From NCBI GenBank assembly GCA_947174665.1, contig CAMWJV010000018.1, positions 1 through 37,998 on the forward strand: 37,998 bases of DNA, read 5' to 3'. The notes beneath the pieces were generated by a model. It saw only the letters and a program-made list of their open reading frames with translations, was not told where the DNA came from and did no database searches. Of the stretch, positions 16,663 through 24,996 are shown piece by piece (positions within the stretch are counted from its first letter, which is position 1; each line of letters opens with the position of its first letter). The position numbers and the translations under genes are program-made. The DNA comes from an uncultured Lachnospiraceae bacterium (GTDB lineage: Bacteria > Bacillota > Clostridia > Lachnospirales > Lachnospiraceae).

Positions 16663-17556
16663 TCACTTCACTTCCTCCCAGCTGAACCTCTCACAGCAGA
16701 CCGGTATCAGCATCAGCTTTGTATCTCCCAGCATGATCAGATCAAACGCCTTCATTTTAACCGGCCCCAGCACAAGCTCTCCGTTTAAATAGCACAGTCC
16801 TGTGCCCTCCCCGGGCTTCATATAAAATTCCCTTTTTATCGGTTCGTACATGACAAACGCCTGCTTTTCCCTTGATACCTTTTCATCCATAATTACCACA
16901 TCCATGGACACAGATCGCCCTATGGAATTGTTGCCTGTTTTTAACGGAAATCCCATACCGTAATCCTCACCCGCAGTACAGATAAGATAACCTACCGGCG
17001 GATCGGTTTTGCCCGTAGAAAAATATCCAACGGTTTTTCCCTCATCGCCTGTTTCACCGGTCTGTGCCGATGCGGCAAAAGCAGCGCTTAAAGACTTTGA
17101 AACACTCTCCTGGCTATTTTGCGCTTGCTGCTCAATTGCTCCCTGCTCAATTGTGCCCTGTCCTATTGTTCCCTGCTTTATCGCTTCCTGCCCCGTCGCC
17201 GGAGCGCTTGCTCTTTGATCAGGTGCCTGCTCAGGATTATGCTCAGATTTTTGCTGCGGTATTTCTGCTTCCGCATTTACCTGAAGCAGAACCGTCCCCC
17301 GAACAGTGTTAGTAGTCGGCTTGACTGCCGATTTTAATGCTGCCTCCTCTTTTTTCCCGCGATGAAAGAATCCGCCCTTTTCACGCCGGACTTTTCCCTC
17401 GTTCTTCCTTCCGCTTATTTTTTCCTCTTCCAGCTCACTGTGCCTTACGGAGAAGGGATCCTGTCTGATTGCTTCCGCCCCCGACGCGCAATGGGGACAT
17501 GTCTCATATTTATCCCCGTCATAAAAATGACCTTTTATGCAAATTACTCTGTTCAT
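16663..17556 (-). CDS. Zinc-ribbon protein with degenerate FHA domain
   Basis: 297 aa from the ATG at 17556 (GGGGGTG upstream); an ATG at 17643 overlapping the PP2C stop (TAATG) would add 29 residues. The N-terminus CIKGHFYDGDKYETCPHC resembles a half zinc ribbon (Cys6, Cys20, Cys23, His10), like the ribbons on both kinases. A disordered Gln/Ser/Lys-rich middle contains pentapeptide repeats (QGTIG type, 15-bp units at 17129-17188). The C-terminal FHA-like domain (about 195-290) keeps IGRS but the conserved SxxH reads SREKQ and the NGT motif reads YLNG, so classical pThr binding is doubtful. It may be a scaffold between kinases and EssC, which follows it. Confidence 0.78.
   Translation of the reverse strand: MNRVICIKGHFYDGDKYETCPHCASGAEAIRQDPFSVRHSELEEEKISGRKNEGKVRREKGGFFHRGKKEEAALKSAVKPTTNTVRGTVLLQVNAEAEIPQQKSEHNPEQAPDQRASAPATGQEAIKQGTIGQGTIEQGAIEQQAQNSQESVSKSLSAAFAASAQTGETGDEGKTVGYFSTGKTDPPVGYLICTAGEDYGMGFPLKTGNNSIGRSVSMDVVIMDEKVSREKQAFVMYEPIKREFYMKPGEGTGLCYLNGELVLGPVKMKAFDLIMLGDTKLMLIPVCCERFSWEEVK
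17129..17203. repeat. 15-bp tandem repeats inside the FHA-like gene
   Basis: Four 15-bp units (TGCTCAATTGCTCCC and variants) at 17129-17188 and a weaker fifth. They keep the frame and encode KQGTI, GQGTI, EQGAI-type pentapeptides in the disordered linker, so copy number could vary without breaking the gene. Confidence 0.8.
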
Positions 17557-17642
17557 CTTTACACCCCCATACCCGCCTCCGGCAGGCACAAATTTCAATA
17601 TTTGGAACTTTAGCTCCAAACTTTCCTCATTCGTGCTTCTCA

Positions 17643-18371
17643 TTACACCTTAATTACCACCCATGTGGCATTATCCTGCCTCACTTGCTTCTTTGCTTCC
17701 AGAGCCTCCTGAAGATCAACACAGACGGCTTCCGGCGCTTTACCACTGTCCAAAATGGCTGCAAGCTCTTCCTGCTTCAGGGTTCGTGATAAACCGTCTG
17801 TACAGAGCAGCAGTCTATCCCCCCTTCGTGTCATAAAGGAGGTATTGCTTCCGTCAAAAAGTTCCGCCGCTCCCATTCCGAGATAACTGATCAGCTGCTC
17901 CTTCTTCTCATCACATGTGTTTTCCTCCGACAGCATCGCATAATTATGCTCCCGCGTTACACAGTGCAGCTTATGCTCCCTCATAAAGAAAAACCTGCTG
18001 TCCCCCACGGAAAACCAGTGCAGCTTACCTTCCTGCAGCAGCACCGCAACCATAGTTGTCCCGGCCTTTAAGCGTATCCCCTGGGAATCGCGCAGTCCGA
18101 AAACCCCATCATCCAGTCTCTCAAGCTCCTGTTTCCAAAAACTGTGCATACTCTCTGTAGACTTCACTTTTTCCAGCGATTCCGCCATCTGCTCCGCGGC
18201 AAAACGGCTTGCAATATTTCCTCCGCGCATGCCGCCCATACCGTCACAGACTACCGCCATGGTTCTGCCTTCCTTCTGCCTGCAGATGTAATAATCCTCC
18301 TGCCTGTCACGGCTTCCCTGAATGGATGCAGCACACAGGATTGGTCCATCGGTCAGTATTTGCGTGTGCAT
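17643..18371 (-). CDS. PP2C-family Ser/Thr protein phosphatase (B)
   Basis: 242 aa from the ATG at 18371, supported by AAGGAG 4 nt upstream; an ATG at 18392 would overlap the upstream PP2C stop. Intact PP2C motifs: SRDRQEDYY, VCDGMGGMRGG, AGTTMVAVLL, FSVGDSRFF, LLCTDGL and RQDNATWVV. No membrane segment. It differs strongly from phosphatases A and C, so the three probably have different targets. Its stop overlaps a possible upstream start of the FHA-like gene, so the two are tightly linked. Cytosolic removal of phosphates from kinases, FHA partners or EssC is the likely role. Confidence 0.93.
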   Translation of the reverse strand: MHTQILTDGPILCAASIQGSRDRQEDYYICRQKEGRTMAVVCDGMGGMRGGNIASRFAAEQMAESLEKVKSTESMHSFWKQELERLDDGVFGLRDSQGIRLKAGTTMVAVLLQEGKLHWFSVGDSRFFFMREHKLHCVTREHNYAMLSEENTCDEKKEQLISYLGMGAAELFDGSNTSFMTRRGDRLLLCTDGLSRTLKQEELAAILDSGKAPEAVCVDLQEALEAKKQVRQDNATWVVIKV

Positions 18372-18379
18372 AAATCTCC

Positions 18380-19102
18380 TTAATGAATCCATACTGCAAG
18401 TGCAGTATAATTATCCATATCACTGTCTTTTCCGTTTTGGCGCACAATAGCGTTCATTGCATCCAGCCAGCCCTGCACATCATTTGCTTTTTTTAAGCAC
18501 TTTTCCATGTCCCTGTCCTCAATGTACTCCCAAAATCCGTCCGTACACAGAAGAAATGCCTGCTTATGCCCCGGCTTCACCTCCCTGGAAAGTACGTACT
18601 GTGGCTTATTCCACTCAATTCCCATCACGCGCAGAAGCCTGTTTCTGTCCACATGATGCCGGATATCCTTATCCTTGATCTCCCCCATGGATACCATCAT
18701 CTGCGGAACACTGTGATCCTTTGTTCTTGACGCCATTTTATTGTTTTTGAAGTAATAGCTCCTGGTGTCTCCTACATGTCCGCCCTGTATGCCATTTCCG
18801 CTCACAACAAGCACGTTTAATGTGGTCTTCATGGCATCCACGGCATTCTCTTCACGCTGCTTCTCCAAAAGCTTCTCCTGTGCCGCTTCAAACATTGTCT
18901 CAATCGAACACTCACCATGTTCTTTAAAATAGTGCTGTGCCGTCTCGCATACCAGCCTTGACGCTATCTCTCCCCTGCCATGTCCTCCAAGACCGTCCGC
19001 CACCGTAAAACAATACCGGCCCCCGCTGTATTCCGCAGCGGCAAAATCCTCATTCGGCTCCCTGTCTCCGGGGAATGTGCTGATTGCATATGTAATCTCC
19101 AT
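18380..19102 (-). CDS. PP2C-family Ser/Thr protein phosphatase (C)
   Basis: 240 aa. PP2C motifs present: DREPNEDF, VADGLGGHGRGE, GHVGDTRSYY, LLCTDGFWEYIE and the final DMDNYTALAV. All metal-binding aspartates appear intact. It is a bare cytosolic catalytic domain, the first phosphatase after the two kinases, 95 bp downstream of the PASTA kinase across a spacer made of 14-bp tandem repeats. An AGGAAGGGTGG site lies about 10 nt before the ATG. Kinase plus PP2C pairs (as in PrkC/PrpC) commonly act as on/off partners, which is the likely role here. Confidence 0.93.
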   Translation of the reverse strand: MEITYAISTFPGDREPNEDFAAAEYSGGRYCFTVADGLGGHGRGEIASRLVCETAQHYFKEHGECSIETMFEAAQEKLLEKQREENAVDAMKTTLNVLVVSGNGIQGGHVGDTRSYYFKNNKMASRTKDHSVPQMMVSMGEIKDKDIRHHVDRNRLLRVMGIEWNKPQYVLSREVKPGHKQAFLLCTDGFWEYIEDRDMEKCLKKANDVQGWLDAMNAIVRQNGKDSDMDNYTALAVWIH

Positions 19103-19125
19103 CTGCTGTCAACCACCCTTCCTGT

Positions 19126-19195
19126 CCGTATCTGACTGTCTGTATCGGACTCTCTGTATCGGATTCTCTGCATCTGTCTATCTCTATCAGGCTCT
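19126..19195. repeat. 14-bp tandem repeats between kinase and PP2C genes
   Basis: Five degenerate 14-bp units (consensus CTGTATCGGACTCT) fill most of the 95-bp spacer: 19126, 19140, 19154, 19168 and 19182. The two central units differ at one base. The unit length is not a multiple of three and lies outside any supported gene. Confidence 0.8.
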
Positions 19196-19197
19196 CT

Positions 19198-22100
19198 TTA
19201 TTTGGGCCTGTATCGATACAGCGTGCGCTGCTGTACCTGGCGGGAATCGGACTTTTCCGCCCTTTCATCACGCCAGTCGCTCCATGCACCCCACTGATAA
19301 AAATGATAGGTAACTACATCCGTCCTGTCTCTGTACTTATATACCGTCTGGGTCTTAACCTTCCGCGTCGTGCTCTCCGTATACGCCGTATCGCCCCACG
19401 CCGAATAATCCGTCCAACGCTCGTGGGTGTACTCGTAGTGAGGTATTTTGTCCGCATAGCGGTATTGGGTTTCTACCTGCGTATTGTCATTTGGAGCTGC
19501 TGCACTATTAGTCCAGTCAGACCAGCCGCCCCATTTCCAGAAATGATAGGTATAGGTGATGGTACGGCTGCTGTATACGGTATAGGTGTAGGTTTCGTCG
19601 CGGTAGACATCTCGCTGGCCCCCTAAATACCAAGGTATATGTGCGTCTGGATTCGACATGGAATTCGGATTATCACTGTATGCCGCATGACCTTGATAGT
19701 AAGCAAACAAATAGGGCATCGCGGCACGCCAGCCCGTTTCAGAATATTTACCGCCACGGGGCTCTGCAAAAGCCTGTGACCAGGTGTAGTAATACTGACC
19801 CTCTTCCGCATACCAATACTTCCAATAGTAATAATTGTATTCCGTTCTGTCATACACTGACCTTGTCCCGGTCCGCTGCTCCGTCCTTACATCCAGCGTC
19901 TCACCGGATGTTACAGGCGTCTCACTCCAGCCGGACCACTCTCCATAGCTCGGCGTTCTGTCACCATAAAGGGTATATCCCGACAGTGTATTCGTATTCG
20001 CGTCTTTAAATTCTTTTTTGCGGGTCCGATACTGGATCTCCACCTTTCTCGTATCACTGCCGTTCACAGGTGTCGAACTCCACCCGCTCCAGTCCCCGTA
20101 ATCCTCCAGAAAATAGGTGCGGGTATCAATCATTTTCCAGCCGCTTTCAGATTCCTTGTCCGACTTCTTCGTCTCATAATCCGAATAAGAGTATTGTGTC
20201 TTCTCACTGATTTCCCGACCCTCCTGAACTGCCGGCTTATCGGTAGACCAAGCACTCCATTGGCCGTATTCACCCTGTGCCGTGGTTGTATCATAGAGCG
20301 TCCAGCCATCCAACTCCTCCTTCGCCGAAGTAGTTAGAGATTTATCCCGGAAGCTGTACTGAGGTTTTGACTCGATTTCATAGCCGGAACCGTTTACTCT
20401 CTCAGGCAGCTCTGTTACCCACTCCGACCACTGGGGCTTTTGCGCAATGATCTGGTTCACTGTCTCCGTACCGCTGCTGACCGTAAGAACAATTTTCGTT
20501 CCCGTTTTAGCTTCCGTATTAGCCGCAACGCTCTGCCAGATGACCCGGTCCTTTGCCACCATACTGCTTTCTTCATATTCTACGGTGACTACAAAACCCA
20601 GCGCCTCTAACTCCGCAGAGGCATCCGCCATTTCCTTGTATTGTACATCCGGCACATATACAGGACGTTGTTCCGCTGCCGTTATGATCTGAATCACATC
20701 CCCCTGGTGCCCAGATGTTCCCGCCTGCGGAGTCTGCTCCAGAATAGTGCCCGGTGAAAGCGCGCTTGCCTTCTCACCCGCTTTCACCAGATAAATTCCC
20801 ATTTCCGCTGCCTTTTCCGTGGCCTGTTTCATCGACATACCTGTAAAGTCCGGTATTTCTATTTCGGTCTCTTCATCCAGCCAGGTATCAAGCCCAAGAG
20901 AAACCGTCAGCACGATGGTATCTCCCCTGTACGCCTGCATACCGGCCTCCGGGCTCTGTGCCATGACCGCACCAGCCTCAAAGGCCCCGTATTCTTCCCG
21001 TATCTCCAGCACAAGTCCCAGCGCCGCCAATGCCTCCAAAGCGCTTTCCTTCTGATACCCGCACATATCCGGTATCACCACAAGCTCCCTGCCACCGCTG
21101 ACTACAACTTCAACCACATTCTCTATCTTTACGATTTTCCCCCTGTTTACGTTCTGAGAAAGAACCATGTCCATAGGTACGTATTCCGAATACTGCTTGT
21201 CCACAATCTGCATGATGAGTTCCGCATCCGCCATCATGGAATTCGCCATATTCACTTCCTCATTTACAAGATTCGGTACGCGCGTCATTCCCTCAGGCAG
21301 TGCAAAACCCTCCGGAATCAATCTGGAATAATCGATAACACCAGTGGCAAGAAGTCCTGCAAATACTACAACCGTAAGCACTGCTGCAGAGGTTGTCAGT
21401 TTTGCCCAAAGCGGCCATTTCCCCACGTCCGCTTTCTTTAAATGCACAAACTTAAGCTTAACCTTTTCATTTCCGTACAATTCTTTCTCAAATATTTCCG
21501 TATCCTGTGTCCTGTCCTCGATTTTAATATTGAGGGCGTTCATAATGGCATGCTCAGTGTTCTTGGAAATATCAACCCCCAGTTTGGAAGGCTTTTTCAG
21601 TTCTTCCTTTTCCACCCGCTCCATGGCATCTTCAGGCGTTATACCCGTCACCATTTTATAAAGCACCGCCGCAAGCGAATAGACATCCGTCCACGGGCCC
21701 TGGTCTCCGCGGCTGCGGTACTGCTCCACCGGCGCATAGCCCGGCTTAATTATGACGGAAAGACTTTTGCTGTGTGAGGTTGTCGCAAAGCGTGAGGCAC
21801 CGAAATCCAAAAGCTTTACCTTGCCGTCATTAGTCAGGAAGATATTGTCCGGCGCAATGTCCCTGTGCATGATTCCCATTGCATGCACCTCTTTCAGAGC
21901 AGTGACTATGGGATGCAGGATTTCCTTTGCCTCCTCCACGGACAGTTTTTCATTCAATTCCAGATATTCCTTAAGAGTACGCCCTTCCAGATATTCCATG
22001 ACAATATACGCCGTATTATTTTCCTGAAAGCTGTTATAGATGCGTACCACACCGTTTGCCGATTCCAGCTTTGCCAGCATTTTTGCCTCTTCCAGGAATT

Positions 22101-22446
22101 TCCCCAGACCACTGCTGAATTGCTCTGAACGCTCTCCTTCATAAGCAGTGATCGTTGTCTGGCCCGGTATCCTTGTAGAAAATTCACCGGGCAGATATTC
22201 CTTGATCGCAACCTTTCTCAAAAGCAACTCATCCCAGCCTATGTAAGTCACTCCGAAGCCGCCGAAGCCCAGCACACGCCCTATCCGATAACGTCCCGCC
22301 AATATTGTCCCGGGCAGCATATGATATGCCTCCTTTGGCGGAGTGCCTGTCTCATAGCCGCAATACGGACAGATCTCGTATTCCTCTTCAAATTCTTCCA
22401 TGCAGCCCAGACATCTCTGCATTAAAGTATTCTTTTTTTTCTCCAT
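19198..22446 (-). CDS. Membrane Ser/Thr kinase with PASTA domains and WSxW repeats
   Basis: 1082 aa. A zinc ribbon (Cys12, 15, 26, 29) precedes a complete Hanks-type kinase: GFGGFGVTY, Lys82 in VAIKEY, HRD 194-196 (HRDIAPDN), DFG 214-216 and KPGYAPVEQY. One membrane helix lies at about 345-372. Outside are four PASTA-like units (starting RVPNLV, VVIPDM, IEIPDF and VYVPDV; about 385-662), typical sensors of peptidoglycan fragments. The last 415 residues are Tyr/Trp-rich with seven WSxW-like motifs (YGDWSGWSSTPV, YGEWSGWSETPV, WGGWSDWTN, one degraded) recalling thrombospondin type-1 repeats. This C-terminal extension is not standard for PrkC/PknB kinases. It starts 4 bp after the upstream kinase stop, so the two are translationally coupled. 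Confidence 0.92.
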   Translation of the reverse strand: MEKKKNTLMQRCLGCMEEFEEEYEICPYCGYETGTPPKEAYHMLPGTILAGRYRIGRVLGFGGFGVTYIGWDELLLRKVAIKEYLPGEFSTRIPGQTTITAYEGERSEQFSSGLGKFLEEAKMLAKLESANGVVRIYNSFQENNTAYIVMEYLEGRTLKEYLELNEKLSVEEAKEILHPIVTALKEVHAMGIMHRDIAPDNIFLTNDGKVKLLDFGASRFATTSHSKSLSVIIKPGYAPVEQYRSRGDQGPWTDVYSLAAVLYKMVTGITPEDAMERVEKEELKKPSKLGVDISKNTEHAIMNALNIKIEDRTQDTEIFEKELYGNEKVKLKFVHLKKADVGKWPLWAKLTTSAAVLTVVVFAGLLATGVIDYSRLIPEGFALPEGMTRVPNLVNEEVNMANSMMADAELIMQIVDKQYSEYVPMDMVLSQNVNRGKIVKIENVVEVVVSGGRELVVIPDMCGYQKESALEALAALGLVLEIREEYGAFEAGAVMAQSPEAGMQAYRGDTIVLTVSLGLDTWLDEETEIEIPDFTGMSMKQATEKAAEMGIYLVKAGEKASALSPGTILEQTPQAGTSGHQGDVIQIITAAEQRPVYVPDVQYKEMADASAELEALGFVVTVEYEESSMVAKDRVIWQSVAANTEAKTGTKIVLTVSSGTETVNQIIAQKPQWSEWVTELPERVNGSGYEIESKPQYSFRDKSLTTSAKEELDGWTLYDTTTAQGEYGQWSAWSTDKPAVQEGREISEKTQYSYSDYETKKSDKESESGWKMIDTRTYFLEDYGDWSGWSSTPVNGSDTRKVEIQYRTRKKEFKDANTNTLSGYTLYGDRTPSYGEWSGWSETPVTSGETLDVRTEQRTGTRSVYDRTEYNYYYWKYWYAEEGQYYYTWSQAFAEPRGGKYSETGWRAAMPYLFAYYQGHAAYSDNPNSMSNPDAHIPWYLGGQRDVYRDETYTYTVYSSRTITYTYHFWKWGGWSDWTNSAAAPNDNTQVETQYRYADKIPHYEYTHERWTDYSAWGDTAYTESTTRKVKTQTVYKYRDRTDVVTYHFYQWGAWSDWRDERAEKSDSRQVQQRTLYRYRPK

Positions 22447-22450
22447 TTCT

Positions 22451-24502
22451 TTATTGCTCCTGTTTGCTCTTGTCTTTCATCCACATATCCAGAAATGCCT
22501 GATTTTCCCCTGCCATATCCACCTTGGAAAAACCGTCTGAGAGATTTTCAAACTCCCTGTTTATCTCCACATAGGCAGCATATATTTTTTTATTTAAAGG
22601 TATGCAGTCTCCATTTTGCACATAGCAGACATCCTGTGCGGTATCTGCCAGAAGATAAACCAGCACCTGTACAGCGGCCTGCTTTTCTTCTTCCGACGCA
22701 GTACTGCTGATGCTGAAGTAATCCTGAAAACTGCCCATCATTCCCGCCCTTTCAAAAAATCCCATCTTATAGATTCCCGGCAGGTTTGCCTGTATCCAGC
22801 TGTATATTGAAGTATCCGCTATCAGACAAGCGCTTTCTCCCGCTAAGAACCGCTCCTTATCCGTCACCTGATCCCATACCGGTTCCATCTCCTCAGGCAA
22901 CAGGAAATTGGAGACAGGCTCCCGGGCCCGGTACAGGTTATACCACGTCAAAAACCCCTCCCTGCAAACGATGAAATTTCCCTCCTCCACCAGTTCCTTT
23001 ACCTGTTTGTCTTCTGTATTTACAAGCATGTTATAATAAACCACAGGCATCTGAAAGGACATGGGCAGCTGCTTTTTATTCGGGAAAAATTGTGTATATC
23101 GATTCAGAAACCAGTAGTCTCCCGTGTTGATAAAATCAAATACGCCGGATATATTCTCCAGATAGTCAAAATCTTCCTGCATAAGGCAGGAACTGTCAAA
23201 CAGTGTGGGAGCTGTGCCCTGTTGCATGGCGGCACGAAGGACCGTCTCATACTCCTGCTTTTCCATACATTGTATTTCAATGGCAATCTGAGGATAATCA
23301 GTTTGAAACTCCGCAAGCGCCTCCTCCAGAATCGCTCTTTTTTCCGATACAGACTCCTCTGTATCCGCGCATATCCAGATGGAAATGTCCGCAGGCTCCA
23401 GTATCGCAGCGGCGGCTTTCCTTTGTTCCACCACTTTCAGACAAATCTGAATACCAATAAGAGCAGCTGCACTGATGGCCGCAATAGATAAAAATCTGCG
23501 GATTTTTCTTGCCTTCAATTCTTTTCCTACATTGCGGATGGATGCCTCGCCCTGAAGCGCCTTCTGAAATTCCTCCGCGCTCTGAAATCGCAGCTCATAC
23601 TGTAACGCCATAGCGCGCATAATAGCATTATTCAGATTATGCGACAGTTCAGGACAGAATTTTTCCGGCTCCGTCAGCAAATCCTCCTCCACTCGGTTGA
23701 CGGATTCCTCCGGCAATGTTCCTGTAACTGCCCTGTACAGAGTGGCGGCTACCGCATAAATATCCGTCCACGGTCCCTGTCTGCTCCTGGTCTGATACTG
23801 CTCCGGCGGCGCAAAGCCCGGTTTCAGAATTACGGATCTTGTCCGTTCCTCATCCTTTGCCGAAAATCTTGCCGCGCCGAAATCAATCAGCTTTATGTGC
23901 CCATCACTGCACATAAAGATATTATCAGGACTGATATCACGGTGCAGGATACCGTTTTTGTGAACCTCCGAAAGAGCCGAAAGTACTGCCTGCGTCACCT
24001 CTAGCGCCTTGTCCGGAGGAACCCTGCCTCCCTGCTCTTTTATGTACTCCTTATAGTTTGCTCCGTCCAAAAATTCCATGATAATATATGCAGTGTTGTT
24101 TTCTTCAAAAAAATCGTAGACATTGATAATATTTGGATGGGTGTTAAATTTTGCCATATTTCTCGCTTCTTCTAAAAAGCGGATCTTTCCGTTGGCACAT
24201 TCCTTCTCCCTGCTGCCGGAATAAATGATCAGCTTTTTTTCACCCGGCACCCTGTTTACCATTCCTGCCGGATAATATTCCTTTACCGCAACCACCTTTG
24301 ATAAAGTGCAGTCCCATGCCTTGTAGGTGATTCCAAAGCCCCCGCTTCCTATGGAAACTCCGATTTCATATCTGTCCGCAATCATTGTACCCGGTGTCAG
24401 AAAATACAGTTCCTTCGGCTTTGAATTTCTTTCCCCGCCGCAATAAGGACAGATATCATACTCTTCTTCGTACTCCCGCATGCATTGATAACATCTGTTC
24501 AT
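22451..24502 (-). CDS. Membrane Ser/Thr kinase with solute-binding-protein-like ectodomain
   Basis: 683 aa from the ATG at 24502 (AGGTGGAG upstream); the open frame extends 15 codons further without a ribosome site. A zinc ribbon (Cys4, 7, 18, 21) leads into an intact kinase: IGSGGFGITY, Lys74 in VAVKEY, HRD 187-189, DFG 207-209 and KPGFAPPEQY. After one membrane helix (about 336-356) comes a 320-residue extracellular domain resembling family 1 solute-binding proteins: an opening strand ADISIWIC, LEEALAEFQTDYPQIAIEIQ, TAPTLFDSS, QMPVVYYNMLVNT and a helical C-terminus. Such domains bind sugars or oligosaccharides in ABC importers; here it would be a ligand sensor. It is the first gene of the island transcript. 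Confidence 0.88.
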   Translation of the reverse strand: MNRCYQCMREYEEEYDICPYCGGERNSKPKELYFLTPGTMIADRYEIGVSIGSGGFGITYKAWDCTLSKVVAVKEYYPAGMVNRVPGEKKLIIYSGSREKECANGKIRFLEEARNMAKFNTHPNIINVYDFFEENNTAYIIMEFLDGANYKEYIKEQGGRVPPDKALEVTQAVLSALSEVHKNGILHRDISPDNIFMCSDGHIKLIDFGAARFSAKDEERTRSVILKPGFAPPEQYQTRSRQGPWTDIYAVAATLYRAVTGTLPEESVNRVEEDLLTEPEKFCPELSHNLNNAIMRAMALQYELRFQSAEEFQKALQGEASIRNVGKELKARKIRRFLSIAAISAAALIGIQICLKVVEQRKAAAAILEPADISIWICADTEESVSEKRAILEEALAEFQTDYPQIAIEIQCMEKQEYETVLRAAMQQGTAPTLFDSSCLMQEDFDYLENISGVFDFINTGDYWFLNRYTQFFPNKKQLPMSFQMPVVYYNMLVNTEDKQVKELVEEGNFIVCREGFLTWYNLYRAREPVSNFLLPEEMEPVWDQVTDKERFLAGESACLIADTSIYSWIQANLPGIYKMGFFERAGMMGSFQDYFSISSTASEEEKQAAVQVLVYLLADTAQDVCYVQNGDCIPLNKKIYAAYVEINREFENLSDGFSKVDMAGENQAFLDMWMKDKSKQEQ

Positions 24503-24572
24503 GACTCCACCTCTTGCATTCCCGTTTGTACCTGCCGCTGCATACAATTTAAATATAGCCCTTTTGCGGGCA

Positions 24573-24594
24573 ATATTTCTTTAATAAGAAATAT
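24573..24594. promoter_or_regulatory. Palindrome in the divergent promoter region (candidate operator)
   Basis: A perfect 9-bp inverted repeat (ATATTTCTT / AAGAAATAT) with a 4-bp spacer, placed between the divergent kinase gene and the HTH regulator gene. It is the expected size for a small HTH dimer site and would allow one protein to control both directions. Core promoter hexamers could not be placed convincingly. Confidence 0.6.
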
Positions 24595-24636
24595 GCCACA
24601 ATGGAATCATAGACTATGAGAGGAGGTACACTGTCT

Positions 24637-24837
24637 ATGATTGATTATCAGCCCCTATGGCATACTCTGAAGGAAAAAAATATTTCCCAATATGACTTAA
24701 TTAAAAGATATGGCATCAGTACAGGACAACTGGATCGCTTACGAAAGAATAACCCCGTGAGCACTGCTACCATCGATAACCTGTGCTCAATATTACACTG
24801 CAGTGTTTCAGATATTATGGAATACAAACCTAATTAA
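24637..24837 (+). CDS. Small Cro/C1-type HTH regulator
   Basis: 66 aa from the ATG at 24637 (AGGAGG 10 nt upstream); an ATG at 24616 would add 7 residues but has no ribosome site. The protein is a bare HTH of the YozG/XRE type: LWHTLKEKNISQYDLIKR, then ISTGQLDRLRKN (recognition helix) and TIDNLCSILHCSVSDIMEY. It is the only supported plus-strand gene here, divergent from the secretion island, with a palindrome in the gap. It is therefore the best candidate for the local regulator of the island; repression of its own gene is also likely. Confidence 0.88.
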   Translation: MIDYQPLWHTLKEKNISQYDLIKRYGISTGQLDRLRKNNPVSTATIDNLCSILHCSVSDIMEYKPN

Positions 24838-24996
24838 TTCCTAACGGCATTATTATAGCCCACATTCGGACAATATTCAACAATTTTCTCCGTGCGCTTC
24901 ATATTTCCTGTCATACAACCTTTCCTGTCGCAGCATAATATAATTAGATTGTAATCGTTTGGCGAAACTGTTATCAAACTTCTTTTTTCATTGATG

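Noticed and set aside
19126..19195. CRISPR-like array
   Set aside because: The 14-bp units are contiguous, without spacers, and no cas genes are present.
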